Source of the DNA: Ornithinimicrobium sp. F0845
GTDB lineage: Bacteria; Actinomycetota; Actinomycetes; Actinomycetales; Dermatophilaceae
Length of the DNA: 64,000 nucleotides
Assembly: GCF_023015765.1 (NCBI RefSeq)
Contig: NZ_JALKAL010000007.1
Span: 247,145-311,144, forward strand
Direction: 5' to 3'
Shown: in pieces, positions 24,968 to 32,743 of the stretch
How positions within the stretch are numbered: the first letter of the stretch is position 1
How the letters are laid out: every line of letters begins with the position of its first letter
Position numbers and translations under genes: made by a program
Notes under the pieces: model-generated
What the model was told of the DNA's origin: nothing
Seen by the model: only the letters and a program-made list of their open reading frames with translations
Database searches by the model: none

Positions 24968-25807
24968 TCAGCTGGCCAGGTCCACCTCCGGGGGGATCCG
25001 GCCGGCCTCGACCAGGTCGGTGAACCACGGGGCTCCCGGCGCCCGGCCCCACCGCTCCCGGTAGAGGTGGGCGTCGCGGGTGGCCACGGCCACCTGCAGG
25101 GCGTCCGGCGCCTCCGGCGGCAGGTGCCGACGGTATGCCGTGGCGCCGGGCACCAGTCGGACCTGCCCGCCCGCGGCGGCCACCGCAGCGGCGAGGTCGG
25201 AGTCGTGACCGAGCCCGCCGACATACTCGGGGCACAGTCCACCCACCGACGCGAGGTCCTCGGCGGTGATGATCAGGACGGGACTGCTGAACCGGTCGGG
25301 GTCGAGGGGGGTGTCGCCCAGCCCGGGAGGCAGCGGACCGGGATGGTGCTCGGACTGGGACCACTCGTCCAGTCGCGTGAACTCGTATCCCTGGGGAGGA
25401 GCCTCTGGCAGTCGCTGCACCATGGAGGTCCACAGCGTCGGCGTCCCGTCCGTTGGGTGCTGCCGGAGGTGATCGAGGACCTGCTCCAGGAACCGCGGGC
25501 CGGGGATGCAGGTCACATCGACCAGGACGAGCAGCTCGGCGCCGGCCTCGACCGCGGTCTCGATGCCGAGGTGCAGTGCCTGTGCGGTCGGCAGCTGCTG
25601 CTTGACCGTCGGCAGCCCCGCGATGAGGGTCTCCCAGCGGTCGCTGGTGATGGGCAGGCGCCCCTGGGTGACGGCGCGGTCGGCCAATCCGACGACGACG
25701 TGGTAGTCGGGGACGTCGACGCCCAGGGAGAACCCGCTGACCTGGTCGACCAGCTCGTCATACTGCCGCCGGACGGTGGTGATGAGTGCGGTCCGGGGTG
25801 CGGTCAC
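24968..25807 (-). CDS. Glycosyltransferase family 2-like protein
   Basis: A 279-residue protein with the nucleotide-diphospho-sugar transferase fold. A central VDVTCIPGPRFLEQVLDHL stretch places acidic residues where GT2 enzymes have the DxD or single-Asp metal site. The late EYVGGLGHDSDLAAAVAAAGG segment corresponds to the ED acceptor-site motif (here HDSD). Its N-terminus is weaker than in typical GT2 proteins. The acceptor is unknown. Its GTG overlaps the whiB stop, so it is made with a redox-sensing regulator. A strong hairpin follows. Confidence 0.7.
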   Translation of the reverse strand: MTAPRTALITTVRRQYDELVDQVSGFSLGVDVPDYHVVVGLADRAVTQGRLPITSDRWETLIAGLPTVKQQLPTAQALHLGIETAVEAGAELLVLVDVTCIPGPRFLEQVLDHLRQHPTDGTPTLWTSMVQRLPEAPPQGYEFTRLDEWSQSEHHPGPLPPGLGDTPLDPDRFSSPVLIITAEDLASVGGLCPEYVGGLGHDSDLAAAVAAAGGQVRLVPGATAYRRHLPPEAPDALQVAVATRDAHLYRERWGRAPGAPWFTDLVEAGRIPPEVDLAS

Positions 25808-26109
25808 GAGATCCTCCTGGTCTCCATCAGCAGCAGCTCCTCGCGTTCCTCCTCCGTCATGCCGCCCCAGACGCCGTAGGTCTCCGGCACTCCCAGGGCG
25901 TGGTTGCGGCACGCGTCAATGACCGGGCACTGCTGGCACAGCGCCGTGGCACGCGCCTCGCGGGCGCGCTTGACCGATCCCCGCTCACCGTCGGGGTGGA
26001 AGAACAACTCGGGGCTGCGGGTGCGGCACAGACCTTCGTGCTGCCACTCCCACTGCGAGCCCATCGGGTGGATCGTTGAAGTCTTGTTCATGGCGAACCT
26101 GTCTGTCAT
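25804..26109 (-). CDS. WhiB-family iron-sulfur transcription factor (WblE/WhiB1-like)
   Basis: A 101-residue Wbl protein with the four cluster-binding cysteines Cys28, Cys58, Cys61 and Cys67 (C-x29-C-x2-C-x5-C), followed by the beta-turn GVWGG (79-83) and an acidic helix. Wbl proteins bind the sigma factor and respond to NO or O2 through a 4Fe-4S cluster. ATG 26109 is annotated. ATG 26091 (shorter by six residues) is equally possible. A sigma-70-like promoter at 26193-26221 leaves a leader of about 75 bases. It overlaps a glycosyltransferase gene. Confidence 0.93.
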   Translation of the reverse strand: MTDRFAMNKTSTIHPMGSQWEWQHEGLCRTRSPELFFHPDGERGSVKRAREARATALCQQCPVIDACRNHALGVPETYGVWGGMTEEEREELLLMETRRIS

Positions 26110-26192
26110 GTCGACCGATCGCCAGGACCCGAGGGGGTCCATCCGCGACCACTGGCCGACAGATCACAAACCCCACTTCTAGAGGAACCCCC

Positions 26193-26221
26193 AGTATTAC
26201 CGCGATCCCGTTGAGCGGCAA
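26193..26221 (-). promoter_or_regulatory. Sigma-70-like promoter of whiB
   Basis: On the minus strand TTGCCG (26221-26216) and AATACT (26198-26193) are separated by 17 bases. The expected start near 26186 gives an untranslated leader of about 75 bases, unlike the many leaderless genes nearby. Confidence 0.6.
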
Positions 26222-26259
26222 CATATCAGCGGGATGAGCCGCTGACCTGCACGGATGCG

Positions 26260-26982
26260 TCAGACCGGGTCCGGGGCGGCCACCAAACCCTCGGACTGAT
26301 CGAGCAGCCGCCCGCCCTCGACGATCTGGGCGGCCACGTCCCGCAGCTTGGTGTTGCTGTCCTGGGAGTGGCGCGACAGGACGGCGAAGGCCTGGTCGAG
26401 GGAGAGGTCGTAGCGCTGGATGAGCATGCCCTGCGCCACCCCGATGAGGTGTCGCGAGCGCAGCGCCTCGCGCAGGCCGTCGACCTGCCGGGACACCCCG
26501 AGCGCCCCGCCCGCGTGGGCGGCGAACAGGTGGGCCTCGTCCAGGTCGTCCCGGGAGAAGGCGCTGACCGCGCCGGCGTAGAGGTTCAGGGCGCCCAGGA
26601 GCTCGCCCCCCGGGCCGAGCAACTGCACGCTGAGGACCGAGAGGATGCCCAGGTCCGCGACCCGCGTGGACCACTGTGGCCACCGCTCGTCGTCGCGGGT
26701 GTCGCGGATGATGTGCGTCTCGCTCTCGATCGAGGAGTCGTAGCAGGGCCCCTCGCTCAGCAGCTCCTGCAGCTCGTCCGCCCGGTGCGTCACCTCGTCC
26801 GTGGACGCGGCCGGCTCCGCCGGCGACTGGGGGGAGCGCAGCGAGATCCCGGCCCAGTCGCACCCCGGCACCACCTGGACGGCGAGGTCCACGATCCGCT
26901 GCAGGGTCAGCGGTTCGTTCTTCTGGGCGAGGAGTTCGCGGCTCATCCCGGCATACAGCTCGGCGCGCTCGACCGGTTCCAC
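26260..26982 (-). CDS. GAF and ANTAR domain protein
   Basis: A 240-residue cytosolic regulator. The GAF domain covers about 20-160 (VPGCDWAGISLR, GPCYDS, LGALNLYAG). The C-terminal ANTAR RNA-binding domain covers about 170-225 (RSRHLIGVAQGMLIQRYDLSLDQAFAVL, given in part), with the Ala/Gly/Met positions of the family. ANTAR proteins bind double hairpins in mRNA leaders and cause antitermination. The stimulus sensed by the GAF domain is unknown. GTG 26982 has a GGAGG four bases upstream and is preferred to the ATG at 27018. Confidence 0.9.
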   Translation of the reverse strand: MEPVERAELYAGMSRELLAQKNEPLTLQRIVDLAVQVVPGCDWAGISLRSPQSPAEPAASTDEVTHRADELQELLSEGPCYDSSIESETHIIRDTRDDERWPQWSTRVADLGILSVLSVQLLGPGGELLGALNLYAGAVSAFSRDDLDEAHLFAAHAGGALGVSRQVDGLREALRSRHLIGVAQGMLIQRYDLSLDQAFAVLSRHSQDSNTKLRDVAAQIVEGGRLLDQSEGLVAAPDPV

Positions 26983-27109
26983 AGGGCCTCCTGGCAGGCG
27001 ATCACGGATCCCGCACATGGTACGCCGACGGGCTGGGAGCGGCGTCAGGTTTGTCGTGGTCTGGTCGGCATCCGCACCATTCTCGTCGTGGCTTCGTCGG
27101 CGCCCCGCC

Positions 27110-28318
27110 TCACGCCAGACGACTGCGGACCACCTCGTAGGCGGCAGTCACGGCCGTGGACAGGGTCGGCTCCAGCGTCGGGGCGAAGAAGGGCGAGTGG
27201 TTGGCCGGGGTCGGCTCCGGTGCGTCGATGACCTCCTGGGGCGTGCCTCCGAAGAACCAGTAGACGCCGGGGATCTCGAGGGCGTCCGGGAGCGCCCCGA
27301 AGTCCTCGCTGCCCATCTGCGCGGGGCGGGTCCTGACCCGGTCCGGGCCGATGGCTCCCGCCAGCACCTCCGTGACGTGCACCGTCTCGTCCGGGTCGTT
27401 GGTCAGCAGCGGGAAGGTGTAGAGCTCGCGCACGTCCGGCTCCGGCGCCCCGGAGGCTGCCGCCTCGGCGGACAGGATCCGTCGGATGGCGGCCAGGACC
27501 TGCTCTCGAACCCGCTCGTCCAGGGTGCGCACATTGATGGTGAAGACGGCCCGGTCCGGGATGATGTTCTCCTTCAGGCCGGCGTGGAAGGTCGCGACCG
27601 ACACGACGGCCGGGCTCTGGGCCGGCACCTCCCGGGAGACCACGCTCTGCAGCCGCACCACCATGTGCGCCGCCAGCAGGACGGGGTCGACGGTGTCCGC
27701 GGGACGCGAGGCGTGCCCGCCCGTCCCGTGCACGGTGACCTCCCACGAGTCGGCCATCGCCATCGCCGGACCGCTGGAGACCCGGATCGTGCCGGCGAGG
27801 TCGTTGGAGACGTGCTGGGCATACATCACCTGGGGTCGCGGCGCCATGTCCCACAGCCCGTCGGCGAGCATCGCCGCGGCACCCGCAGCGGTCTCCTCGC
27901 CCGGCTGGAAGACGAACACGACCGTGCCACCCCATTCCTCCCGGCTCCGCACCAGGAGGGTCGCCGCACCGATCGCGGCCGTGACGTGGGTGTCGTGGCC
28001 ACAGGCATGCATGACCGGGACGTCCGACCCGTCCGCGAGGGTGCCCCGGGCACGCGAGGCGTAGTCGAGGCCGGTCTGCTCCGCGACGGGCAGGCCGTCC
28101 GTGTCGGCGCGGAACCCGACGACCGGGCCCTCGCCGTTCTCCAGCACGGCCACCACGCCGGTGCCACCGCACCGGAGCGTGCGATAGCCCAGGTCACCCA
28201 TCCGCTGCTCGATCAGCTCCGCCGTGGCGTGCTCCTGCATGGACAGCTCTGGGTGGGCGTGCAGGTGCCGGTAGAGGTCGTGCAGCTCGCGGGTCAGGTC
28301 TTCGGGGAGTGCGCTCAC
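27110..28318 (-). CDS. M20-family amidohydrolase (IAA-amino acid hydrolase/hippurate hydrolase-like)
   Basis: A 402-residue dizinc peptidase-fold enzyme. Metal ligands occur in HACGHDTH (Cys-His pair typical of the M20D branch), FQPGEETAAG and, near the end, a His in NHSPFF. The dimerisation lid domain is about 185-295, with the GTGGHASRP motif. M20D enzymes hydrolyse N-acyl or indole-3-acetyl amino acids, so the substrate may be an amino-acid conjugate. The start is GTG with CAGGAT plus six bases upstream, a leaderless pattern. An AT-rich repeat lies further upstream. Confidence 0.92.
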   Translation of the reverse strand: MSALPEDLTRELHDLYRHLHAHPELSMQEHATAELIEQRMGDLGYRTLRCGGTGVVAVLENGEGPVVGFRADTDGLPVAEQTGLDYASRARGTLADGSDVPVMHACGHDTHVTAAIGAATLLVRSREEWGGTVVFVFQPGEETAAGAAAMLADGLWDMAPRPQVMYAQHVSNDLAGTIRVSSGPAMAMADSWEVTVHGTGGHASRPADTVDPVLLAAHMVVRLQSVVSREVPAQSPAVVSVATFHAGLKENIIPDRAVFTINVRTLDERVREQVLAAIRRILSAEAAASGAPEPDVRELYTFPLLTNDPDETVHVTEVLAGAIGPDRVRTRPAQMGSEDFGALPDALEIPGVYWFFGGTPQEVIDAPEPTPANHSPFFAPTLEPTLSTAVTAAYEVVRSRLA

Positions 28319-28386
28319 CCTGGCATCCTGACATCAGCCGCGCGCCACCACGCGTCGAGCAGCGCGGGGCGCGCACAGACCCTCGA

Positions 28387-28402
28387 CAAGAATGCGTGGG
28401 AG
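28387..28402. repeat. 16-mer CAAGAATGCGTGGGAG, also found at 12084-12099
   Basis: The identical 16 bases occur upstream of the aldo/keto reductase (12084-12099) and of this amidohydrolase, in the same orientation relative to the genes. By chance one 16-mer repeat is not rare in 64 kb, so this is only suggestive. Confidence 0.5.
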
Positions 28403-28404
28403 CT

Positions 28405-28452
28405 TACAAAACCACTACAAAAAGGCGGGGGGAGCGTACAAAACCACTACAA
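28405..28452. repeat. AT-rich direct repeat TACAAAACCACTACAA, two copies 32 bp apart
   Basis: Exact 16-base copies at 28405-28420 and 28437-28452, separated by a G-rich spacer, in the 151-base gap between the SEC-C protein and the amidohydrolase. Composition is clearly unlike the surrounding DNA. The spacing equals three helical turns. Confidence 0.8.
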
Positions 28453-28469
28453 GAATTGGTGGGCCAGGG

Positions 28470-28874
28470 TCAGGCGGGGCCGAGGTAGACCCAACGGCCG
28501 GCGCGCCGCACGAAGTGGCTGCGCTCCTCGAGCTGCCCGCGCTGGTCGTCGGGCGCGGGGGTCGCCCAGCGGGCGCGATACTTCACGAAGCCTTCCTCGT
28601 CGCCCTCACCACCGTCGGTCACGTCCAGCACCTCCAGCCCGACCCAGCGGATCGAGGGGTCCGGCACGGTGTCCGCCGGGCGGGTGCGCGGGTGCCAGGT
28701 GCGGAAGACGTGGTCATCGACACCGAGGGAGTATGCCGTGTAGCGCGAGCGCATCAGCGCCTCCGCCGTCGGCGCCGGCTGACCGTCGCCGACATAGGGG
28801 CCGCAGCACGCGGAGTAGGCCCGGCCGGTCCCACAGGGACAGTCCCGGGCCGCTGGTCCACCGACGGCGCTCAC
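28470..28874 (-). CDS. YchJ-family protein with SEC-C metal-binding motif
   Basis: A 134-residue protein. The N-terminal SEC-C motif DCPCGTGRAYSACCGPY (CxCx8CC pattern) binds zinc. It is followed by the YchJ/UPF0225 domain (SRYTAYSLGVDDHVFRTWHP, then a beta-rich NTF2-like part). Its function is unknown in the family. The GTG start overlaps the stop of the membrane protein at 28871 (GTGA), making it third gene of the sensor operon. Confidence 0.88.
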   Translation of the reverse strand: MSAVGGPAARDCPCGTGRAYSACCGPYVGDGQPAPTAEALMRSRYTAYSLGVDDHVFRTWHPRTRPADTVPDPSIRWVGLEVLDVTDGGEGDEEGFVKYRARWATPAPDDQRGQLEERSHFVRRAGRWVYLGPA

Positions 28875-29473
28875 GGCTCCGAGCGTAGTGCCGAGCCCGG
28901 CACCAGCGACCCGGCGACCAGGGCCGAGCCGGTCACGAGCACGCCGACCGCACCGAAGGTCACCAGGTTGCCGAAGCCGATCGACCACAGGTCCCCGCGC
29001 ACCACCGCGATCAGCAGCGGCGCCCAGGCAGCCGCGAGGCTCACGGCGAGCGCCGTGACGGCACGCACCGGGTCACCGCGCAGCGCGACGAGAGCACAGA
29101 CGAGCAGCTGGGTGACCATCGTCGCCACCGGCAGCGGCCAGGGCAGCCCGGAGGAGGTGACCGTGAACACCGCCGTGACCAGCACCGCGCCCGCCGACAG
29201 ACCCGTGGCCAGGCCCGGCCGGTAGGGAGCGAGCACCAGCGCCACACCGTGGCCGACCGCGATCAGGAAGGACATCGGCACGAAGACGCCGTAGAGGGCG
29301 CTCAGCACCGGGATGCTGACGGCGGTCAGTGCCAGCGCCGCGAGCCCGGCCAGGAGGCCGAGCCAGACCGGCGGGGTGAGACGTGCGCCGGGGCGAGGGA
29401 GCACCACGGCCGTCGCCCCACCCGTCGCCCCACCCGTCGCCCCACCCGTCGCTGCACTCATCGCTGCACTCAT
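28871..29473 (-). CDS. Six-helix membrane protein resembling a histidine kinase N-terminus without the kinase
   Basis: A 200-residue protein with six membrane helices (from about 34 to 195) and only a dozen residues after the last. The order and length match the membrane part of HisKA_3-type kinases, which would continue into a DHp helix here absent. The first 22 residues are repetitive (SAAMSAATGGATGGATGG), encoded by 12-bp repeats. It overlaps both neighbours by four bases (ATGA, GTGA). It may be a membrane partner of the sensor protein at 29470. Kinase loss is inference. Confidence 0.65.
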   Translation of the reverse strand: MSAAMSAATGGATGGATGGATAVVLPRPGARLTPPVWLGLLAGLAALALTAVSIPVLSALYGVFVPMSFLIAVGHGVALVLAPYRPGLATGLSAGAVLVTAVFTVTSSGLPWPLPVATMVTQLLVCALVALRGDPVRAVTALAVSLAAAWAPLLIAVVRGDLWSIGFGNLVTFGAVGVLVTGSALVAGSLVPGSALRSEP

Positions 29474-30162
29474 CGCTGCACCTCCGGCGCCGACCCGAAC
29501 CCGCCGAGGAGCGCCCGTGCGACACCGGCATCAATGGTGGCGCACAACCGGGTGACCAGCGGTGCGGTCACCAGCAGGAGCAGCCCGGCGGCGAACATGA
29601 GCACCGACTCGACGAGGTACCGGCTCGAGGAGAGGTCGATCCCGGCCACGTGCACCAGCAGCCAGGTCAGCCCGTCGTACTCGCTCTGCGGGATGAAGTG
29701 CCCCCACAGGAACCAGGTCAGGCCACCGAGCGCACCCGCGAGCCAGGTGATCGCCACGCTGAACGTGGTGATGCGCAGCGGGAACGCGACGAGGGTGCCG
29801 TGCAGCGTCTCCAGCCAGGCCTTGGGGTCGGCGAGCATCGACAACGGTCGACGGCCGCGGTAGACGGGCTCGGCCACCGGGCGGCCCCAGCGGCGCAGCA
29901 GTTCCCGGTTCTCCCGGGCGAACCCGGTGGCGGTGAGCAGCATGAACCCGAGGATGGGTGCACCGATCCACAGCACGAGGGTGCTCAGGCCGATGACGAA
30001 GAGGGTCGTCAGCAGGATGAAGCTGAAGAGGGTGAGGAAGAAACCGGCCGTCAGGTAGGCCAGGTCGTTGGCCGCGGACCGCCAGGAGAGCAGCGGCACG
30101 CGACGGAGCGGGGGCGCGACAGCCGGCGGGCCGGGCGTGCGGGAGAGTGTCTGCGTGGTCAT
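29470..30162 (-). CDS. Putative sensor domain membrane protein (PF13796-like)
   Basis: A 230-residue protein with about five membrane segments (40-80, 115-150, 190-215) and the AYLTAGFFLTLFSFILLTT opening helix typical of the actinobacterial Sensor domain. That domain often forms the N-terminus of, or is encoded before, NarL-type histidine kinases. Here no kinase domain follows in the protein or operon. A leaderless -10 (TACGGT plus six bases) sets the ATG. The stop overlaps the next gene. Confidence 0.75.
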   Translation of the reverse strand: MTTQTLSRTPGPPAVAPPLRRVPLLSWRSAANDLAYLTAGFFLTLFSFILLTTLFVIGLSTLVLWIGAPILGFMLLTATGFARENRELLRRWGRPVAEPVYRGRRPLSMLADPKAWLETLHGTLVAFPLRITTFSVAITWLAGALGGLTWFLWGHFIPQSEYDGLTWLLVHVAGIDLSSSRYLVESVLMFAAGLLLLVTAPLVTRLCATIDAGVARALLGGFGSAPEVQR

Positions 30163-30168
30163 GTCTCG

Positions 30169-30174
30169 ACCGTA
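30169..30174 (-). promoter_or_regulatory. -10 element of the sensor operon (leaderless type)
   Basis: TACGGT on the minus strand, six bases, then the ATG at 30162. Confidence 0.6.
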
Positions 30175-30300
30175 GGAGCGGCACCCGAGCCCAGACATCA
30201 CACCGTCGGGCCGTTCCGGGCTCATACCTGAGGGTGAGGGCAGGGCTCCGGTGACCCCACCCGACCGTCGACGGAACCCCGCCGGGCACAACGAGAGGGG

Positions 30301-30374
30301 ACGGGTGTCAGCCGCCGGGCATACGACGGGTGTCAGCCGCCGGCAAACCACGGGTGTCAGCCGCCGGGCATACC
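30301..30374. repeat. Three 24-25 bp direct repeats forming the promoter of the YcaQ-like gene
   Basis: Units at 30301-30325, 30326-30349 and 30350-30374 share ACGGGTGTCAGCCGCCGG followed by GCATAC-like ends. The -10 of the downstream gene lies at the end of the third unit, and the first unit carries a similar hexamer. Confidence 0.8.
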
Positions 30375-30376
30375 GT
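30371..30376 (+). promoter_or_regulatory. -10 element of the YcaQ-like gene (leaderless type)
   Basis: TACCGT, six bases (ggcgcc), then ATG at 30383. Confidence 0.65.
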
Positions 30377-30382
30377 GGCGCC

Positions 30383-31489
30383 ATGGTGCACGAGCTCTCC
30401 CGCCAGGACGCGCGCCGCATCGCCGTCCGCGCCCAGCTGCTGGACGCGGAGCGGCCCACCGACCTGCTCGAGGTCGCGCGACGGCTGGCCGTCGTCCAGG
30501 TCGACCTCACGGCCGCGGTCGCGCCGAGCGCCGACCTGGTGTTCTGGAGCAGGCTGGGCACCGCCTACTCCCCCGACGACCTGGACGACGCGGTCGCCGG
30601 CCAGCGGCTGGTGGAGCTCCAGGGCTACCTGCGACCGGGCGAGGACCTGGCGCTGTTCCGCGCGGCGATGGACTCCTGGCCGGGAGAGGGTGAGGTGCCG
30701 GCCTACCGCCAGAGCGTCGCGGAGTGGGTGGAGGACAACAAGGGGTGCCGCCTCGACATCCTCGAGACGCTCCGGGCCGACGGTCCCCTGCCGGTCCGGG
30801 ACCTTCCGGACACCTGCGACCGGCCGTGGCGCTCCAGCGGGTGGAACAACAACCGCAACGTCCGGATGCTCGTCGAGATCATGGAGGCCCGCGGCGAGGT
30901 GGCGGTCGCCGGGCGTGAGGGACGGGACCGGCTGTGGGACCTGGCCGAGCGGATCTACCCCGACGGCCCCGCGGTGCCCGTCGAGGAGGCGGAGGCGGTG
31001 CGCAACCGGCGCCGGCTGGAGGCCCTGGGCATCGCCCGGGCGAAGACGACGGAGACCCCGGGCGAGCCCAACTCGGTGGGCCCGGTCGGTGAGGAGGCGG
31101 TCGTCGAGGGGGTGCGCGGCCGGTGGCGGGTGGACCCCGCCCAGCTGGACCGGCTGGGCGAGCCGTTCCGGGGGCGCACGGCACTCCTGTCGCCGTTGGA
31201 CCGGCTGGTGTTCGACCGCAAGCGGATGGTGGACCTGTTCGACTTCGACTACCAGCTGGAGATGTACAAACCCGCCGCCAGGCGACGCTGGGGATACTTC
31301 GCCCTGCCGGTCCTCCGCGGCGACCAGCTGGTCGGCAAGGTCGACGCCACCGCCGACCACGAGCGCGGCGTGCTGCGGGTCGACGCGGTGCACGACGACG
31401 TGGGTCTCAGCCGGACGGCGCGGGAGGAGGTCGACCGGGAGATCGCCGCGCTGGCGGACTGGCTGGGGCTGGAGGTCGCGCGCTCCTGA
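30383..31489 (+). CDS. Winged-helix DNA-binding protein of the YcaQ/AlkX glycosylase family (HTH_42)
   Basis: A 368-residue member of the HTH_42 family, whose E. coli (YcaQ) and Streptomyces (AlkZ) members unhook interstrand crosslinks and remove bulky alkyl adducts. The QxQ-like catalytic segment is LAVVQVDLTAAVAPSA (QVD instead of QxQ), so catalytic function needs checking. The C-terminal LSPLDRLVFDRKRMVDLFDFDYQLEMY region and the KVDATADHERGVL beta sheet are conserved in the family. A leaderless promoter lies in a triplicated repeat. Confidence 0.82.
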   Translation: MVHELSRQDARRIAVRAQLLDAERPTDLLEVARRLAVVQVDLTAAVAPSADLVFWSRLGTAYSPDDLDDAVAGQRLVELQGYLRPGEDLALFRAAMDSWPGEGEVPAYRQSVAEWVEDNKGCRLDILETLRADGPLPVRDLPDTCDRPWRSSGWNNNRNVRMLVEIMEARGEVAVAGREGRDRLWDLAERIYPDGPAVPVEEAEAVRNRRRLEALGIARAKTTETPGEPNSVGPVGEEAVVEGVRGRWRVDPAQLDRLGEPFRGRTALLSPLDRLVFDRKRMVDLFDFDYQLEMYKPAARRRWGYFALPVLRGDQLVGKVDATADHERGVLRVDAVHDDVGLSRTAREEVDREIAALADWLGLEVARS

Positions 31490-31596
31490 CCGCGGTTCCG
31501 CGACGGCCGCAGACGATGCCAGCAGCAGGAGGGCCGCCAGATCGTGCCGAGGATGACAGCACCGGGACGATGTCGCCAGGGAGGCGATCAGACCGC

Positions 31597-32739
31597 TCAG
31601 GTCGGCTCGACAGACCTCCGCAGCCGGGCCGCCTGCCTGGTCAGGTGGTCCCGCTCGGCGACAGTGCTCGCCTCGTGCGCCGCGACCACATACAGCTCGG
31701 CGGCCCGGGCCGCCTCGCCCGCCCGCTCGCGCAGGTACGCCTCCGCCGCGGTGTGCCGCGGCACCGTCGCGGGCACGGGTTCGAGGGCACGCAGACCGGC
31801 CTGCGGCCCGTCGGCCTCGCCCACGGCCACCGCCCGGTTGAGCGCGACGACGGGGTTGTCGCCGAGGGCGAGCAGCTCGTCATACCAGCTGACGATCTGC
31901 GGCCAGTCGGTCTCCCGTGCCGTCGGAGCGTCGGCATGGAGGGCCGCGATGGCCGCCTCGATCTGGAACTTGCCGAGCCGGTCACGCGCCAGTGCCTGCT
32001 GCAGTATGTCGATCCCCTCCGTGATCAGGCCGCTGTCCCACCGCTGTCGGTCCTGTGCGGCGAGCGGCACGAGGGCACCGTCGGCGAACCGCGAGTCGCG
32101 GCGGGCGTGGTGCAGCAGCATCAGGGCCAGAAGTCCGGCGACCTCAGGGTCGGCGCTCACCGTCGACAGCTGCCGGGTCAGGCGGATCGCCTCGGCCGCC
32201 AGGTCGACCTCGCCGGAGTAGCCCTCGTTGAACACCAGATAGAGCACGTGCAGCACGCGGGACAGGTCGCCCGGTCCGGCCAGCCCCTCGGCGGCCACGG
32301 TGCGCTTGGCCCGGCTGATCCGTTGCGCCATGGTCGTCTCGGGCACCAGGTAGGCCTCGGCGATCTGCCGGGTGCTCAAGCCTCCGACGGCACGCAGGGT
32401 CAGCGCGACCGCCGAGGCGGGGGTGAGCGACGGGTGGCAGCACAGGAACAGCAGGTGCAGGGTGTCGTCCGCCTGCTCGGTCGGACCCGGCGGCGGCTCC
32501 TCGAGCTGAGCCAGCTCCCGCCGGTGGCGAGCCGTCTGCGACCGGTGCGCGTCGACATACTTGCGCCAGGCCACGGTGACCAACCAGGCCCGCGGATCCT
32601 CCGGCCGGCCCTGCGGCCAGCGGCGCAGCGCCTCGATCAGCGCGTCCTGCACGGCGTCCTCGGCCGAGGCGAACTCGGCCCCGCGACGGACGAGGACACC
32701 CAGGGCCTGCGGCCCCAGGTGCCTCAGCTCCTCCTCCAC
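31597..32739 (-). CDS. ECF42-type RNA polymerase sigma factor with C-terminal helical extension
   Basis: A 380-residue sigma factor. Sigma regions 2 (FASAEDAVQDALIEALRRW) and 4 (LTLRAVGGLSTRQIAEAYLVPETTMAQRISRAKRTV) take the first 180 residues. The remaining 200 residues form the TPR-like domain of the ECF42 group (ARDRLGKFQIEAAIAALHADA; NRAVAVGEADGP), which replaces an anti-sigma factor. The gene follows a DGPF-domain protein by four bases, the standard ECF42 partner and target. Start GTG. Confidence 0.93.
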   Translation of the reverse strand: MEEELRHLGPQALGVLVRRGAEFASAEDAVQDALIEALRRWPQGRPEDPRAWLVTVAWRKYVDAHRSQTARHRRELAQLEEPPPGPTEQADDTLHLLFLCCHPSLTPASAVALTLRAVGGLSTRQIAEAYLVPETTMAQRISRAKRTVAAEGLAGPGDLSRVLHVLYLVFNEGYSGEVDLAAEAIRLTRQLSTVSADPEVAGLLALMLLHHARRDSRFADGALVPLAAQDRQRWDSGLITEGIDILQQALARDRLGKFQIEAAIAALHADAPTARETDWPQIVSWYDELLALGDNPVVALNRAVAVGEADGPQAGLRALEPVPATVPRHTAAEAYLRERAGEAARAAELYVVAAHEASTVAERDHLTRQAARLRRSVEPT

Positions 32740-32743
32740 CGGC

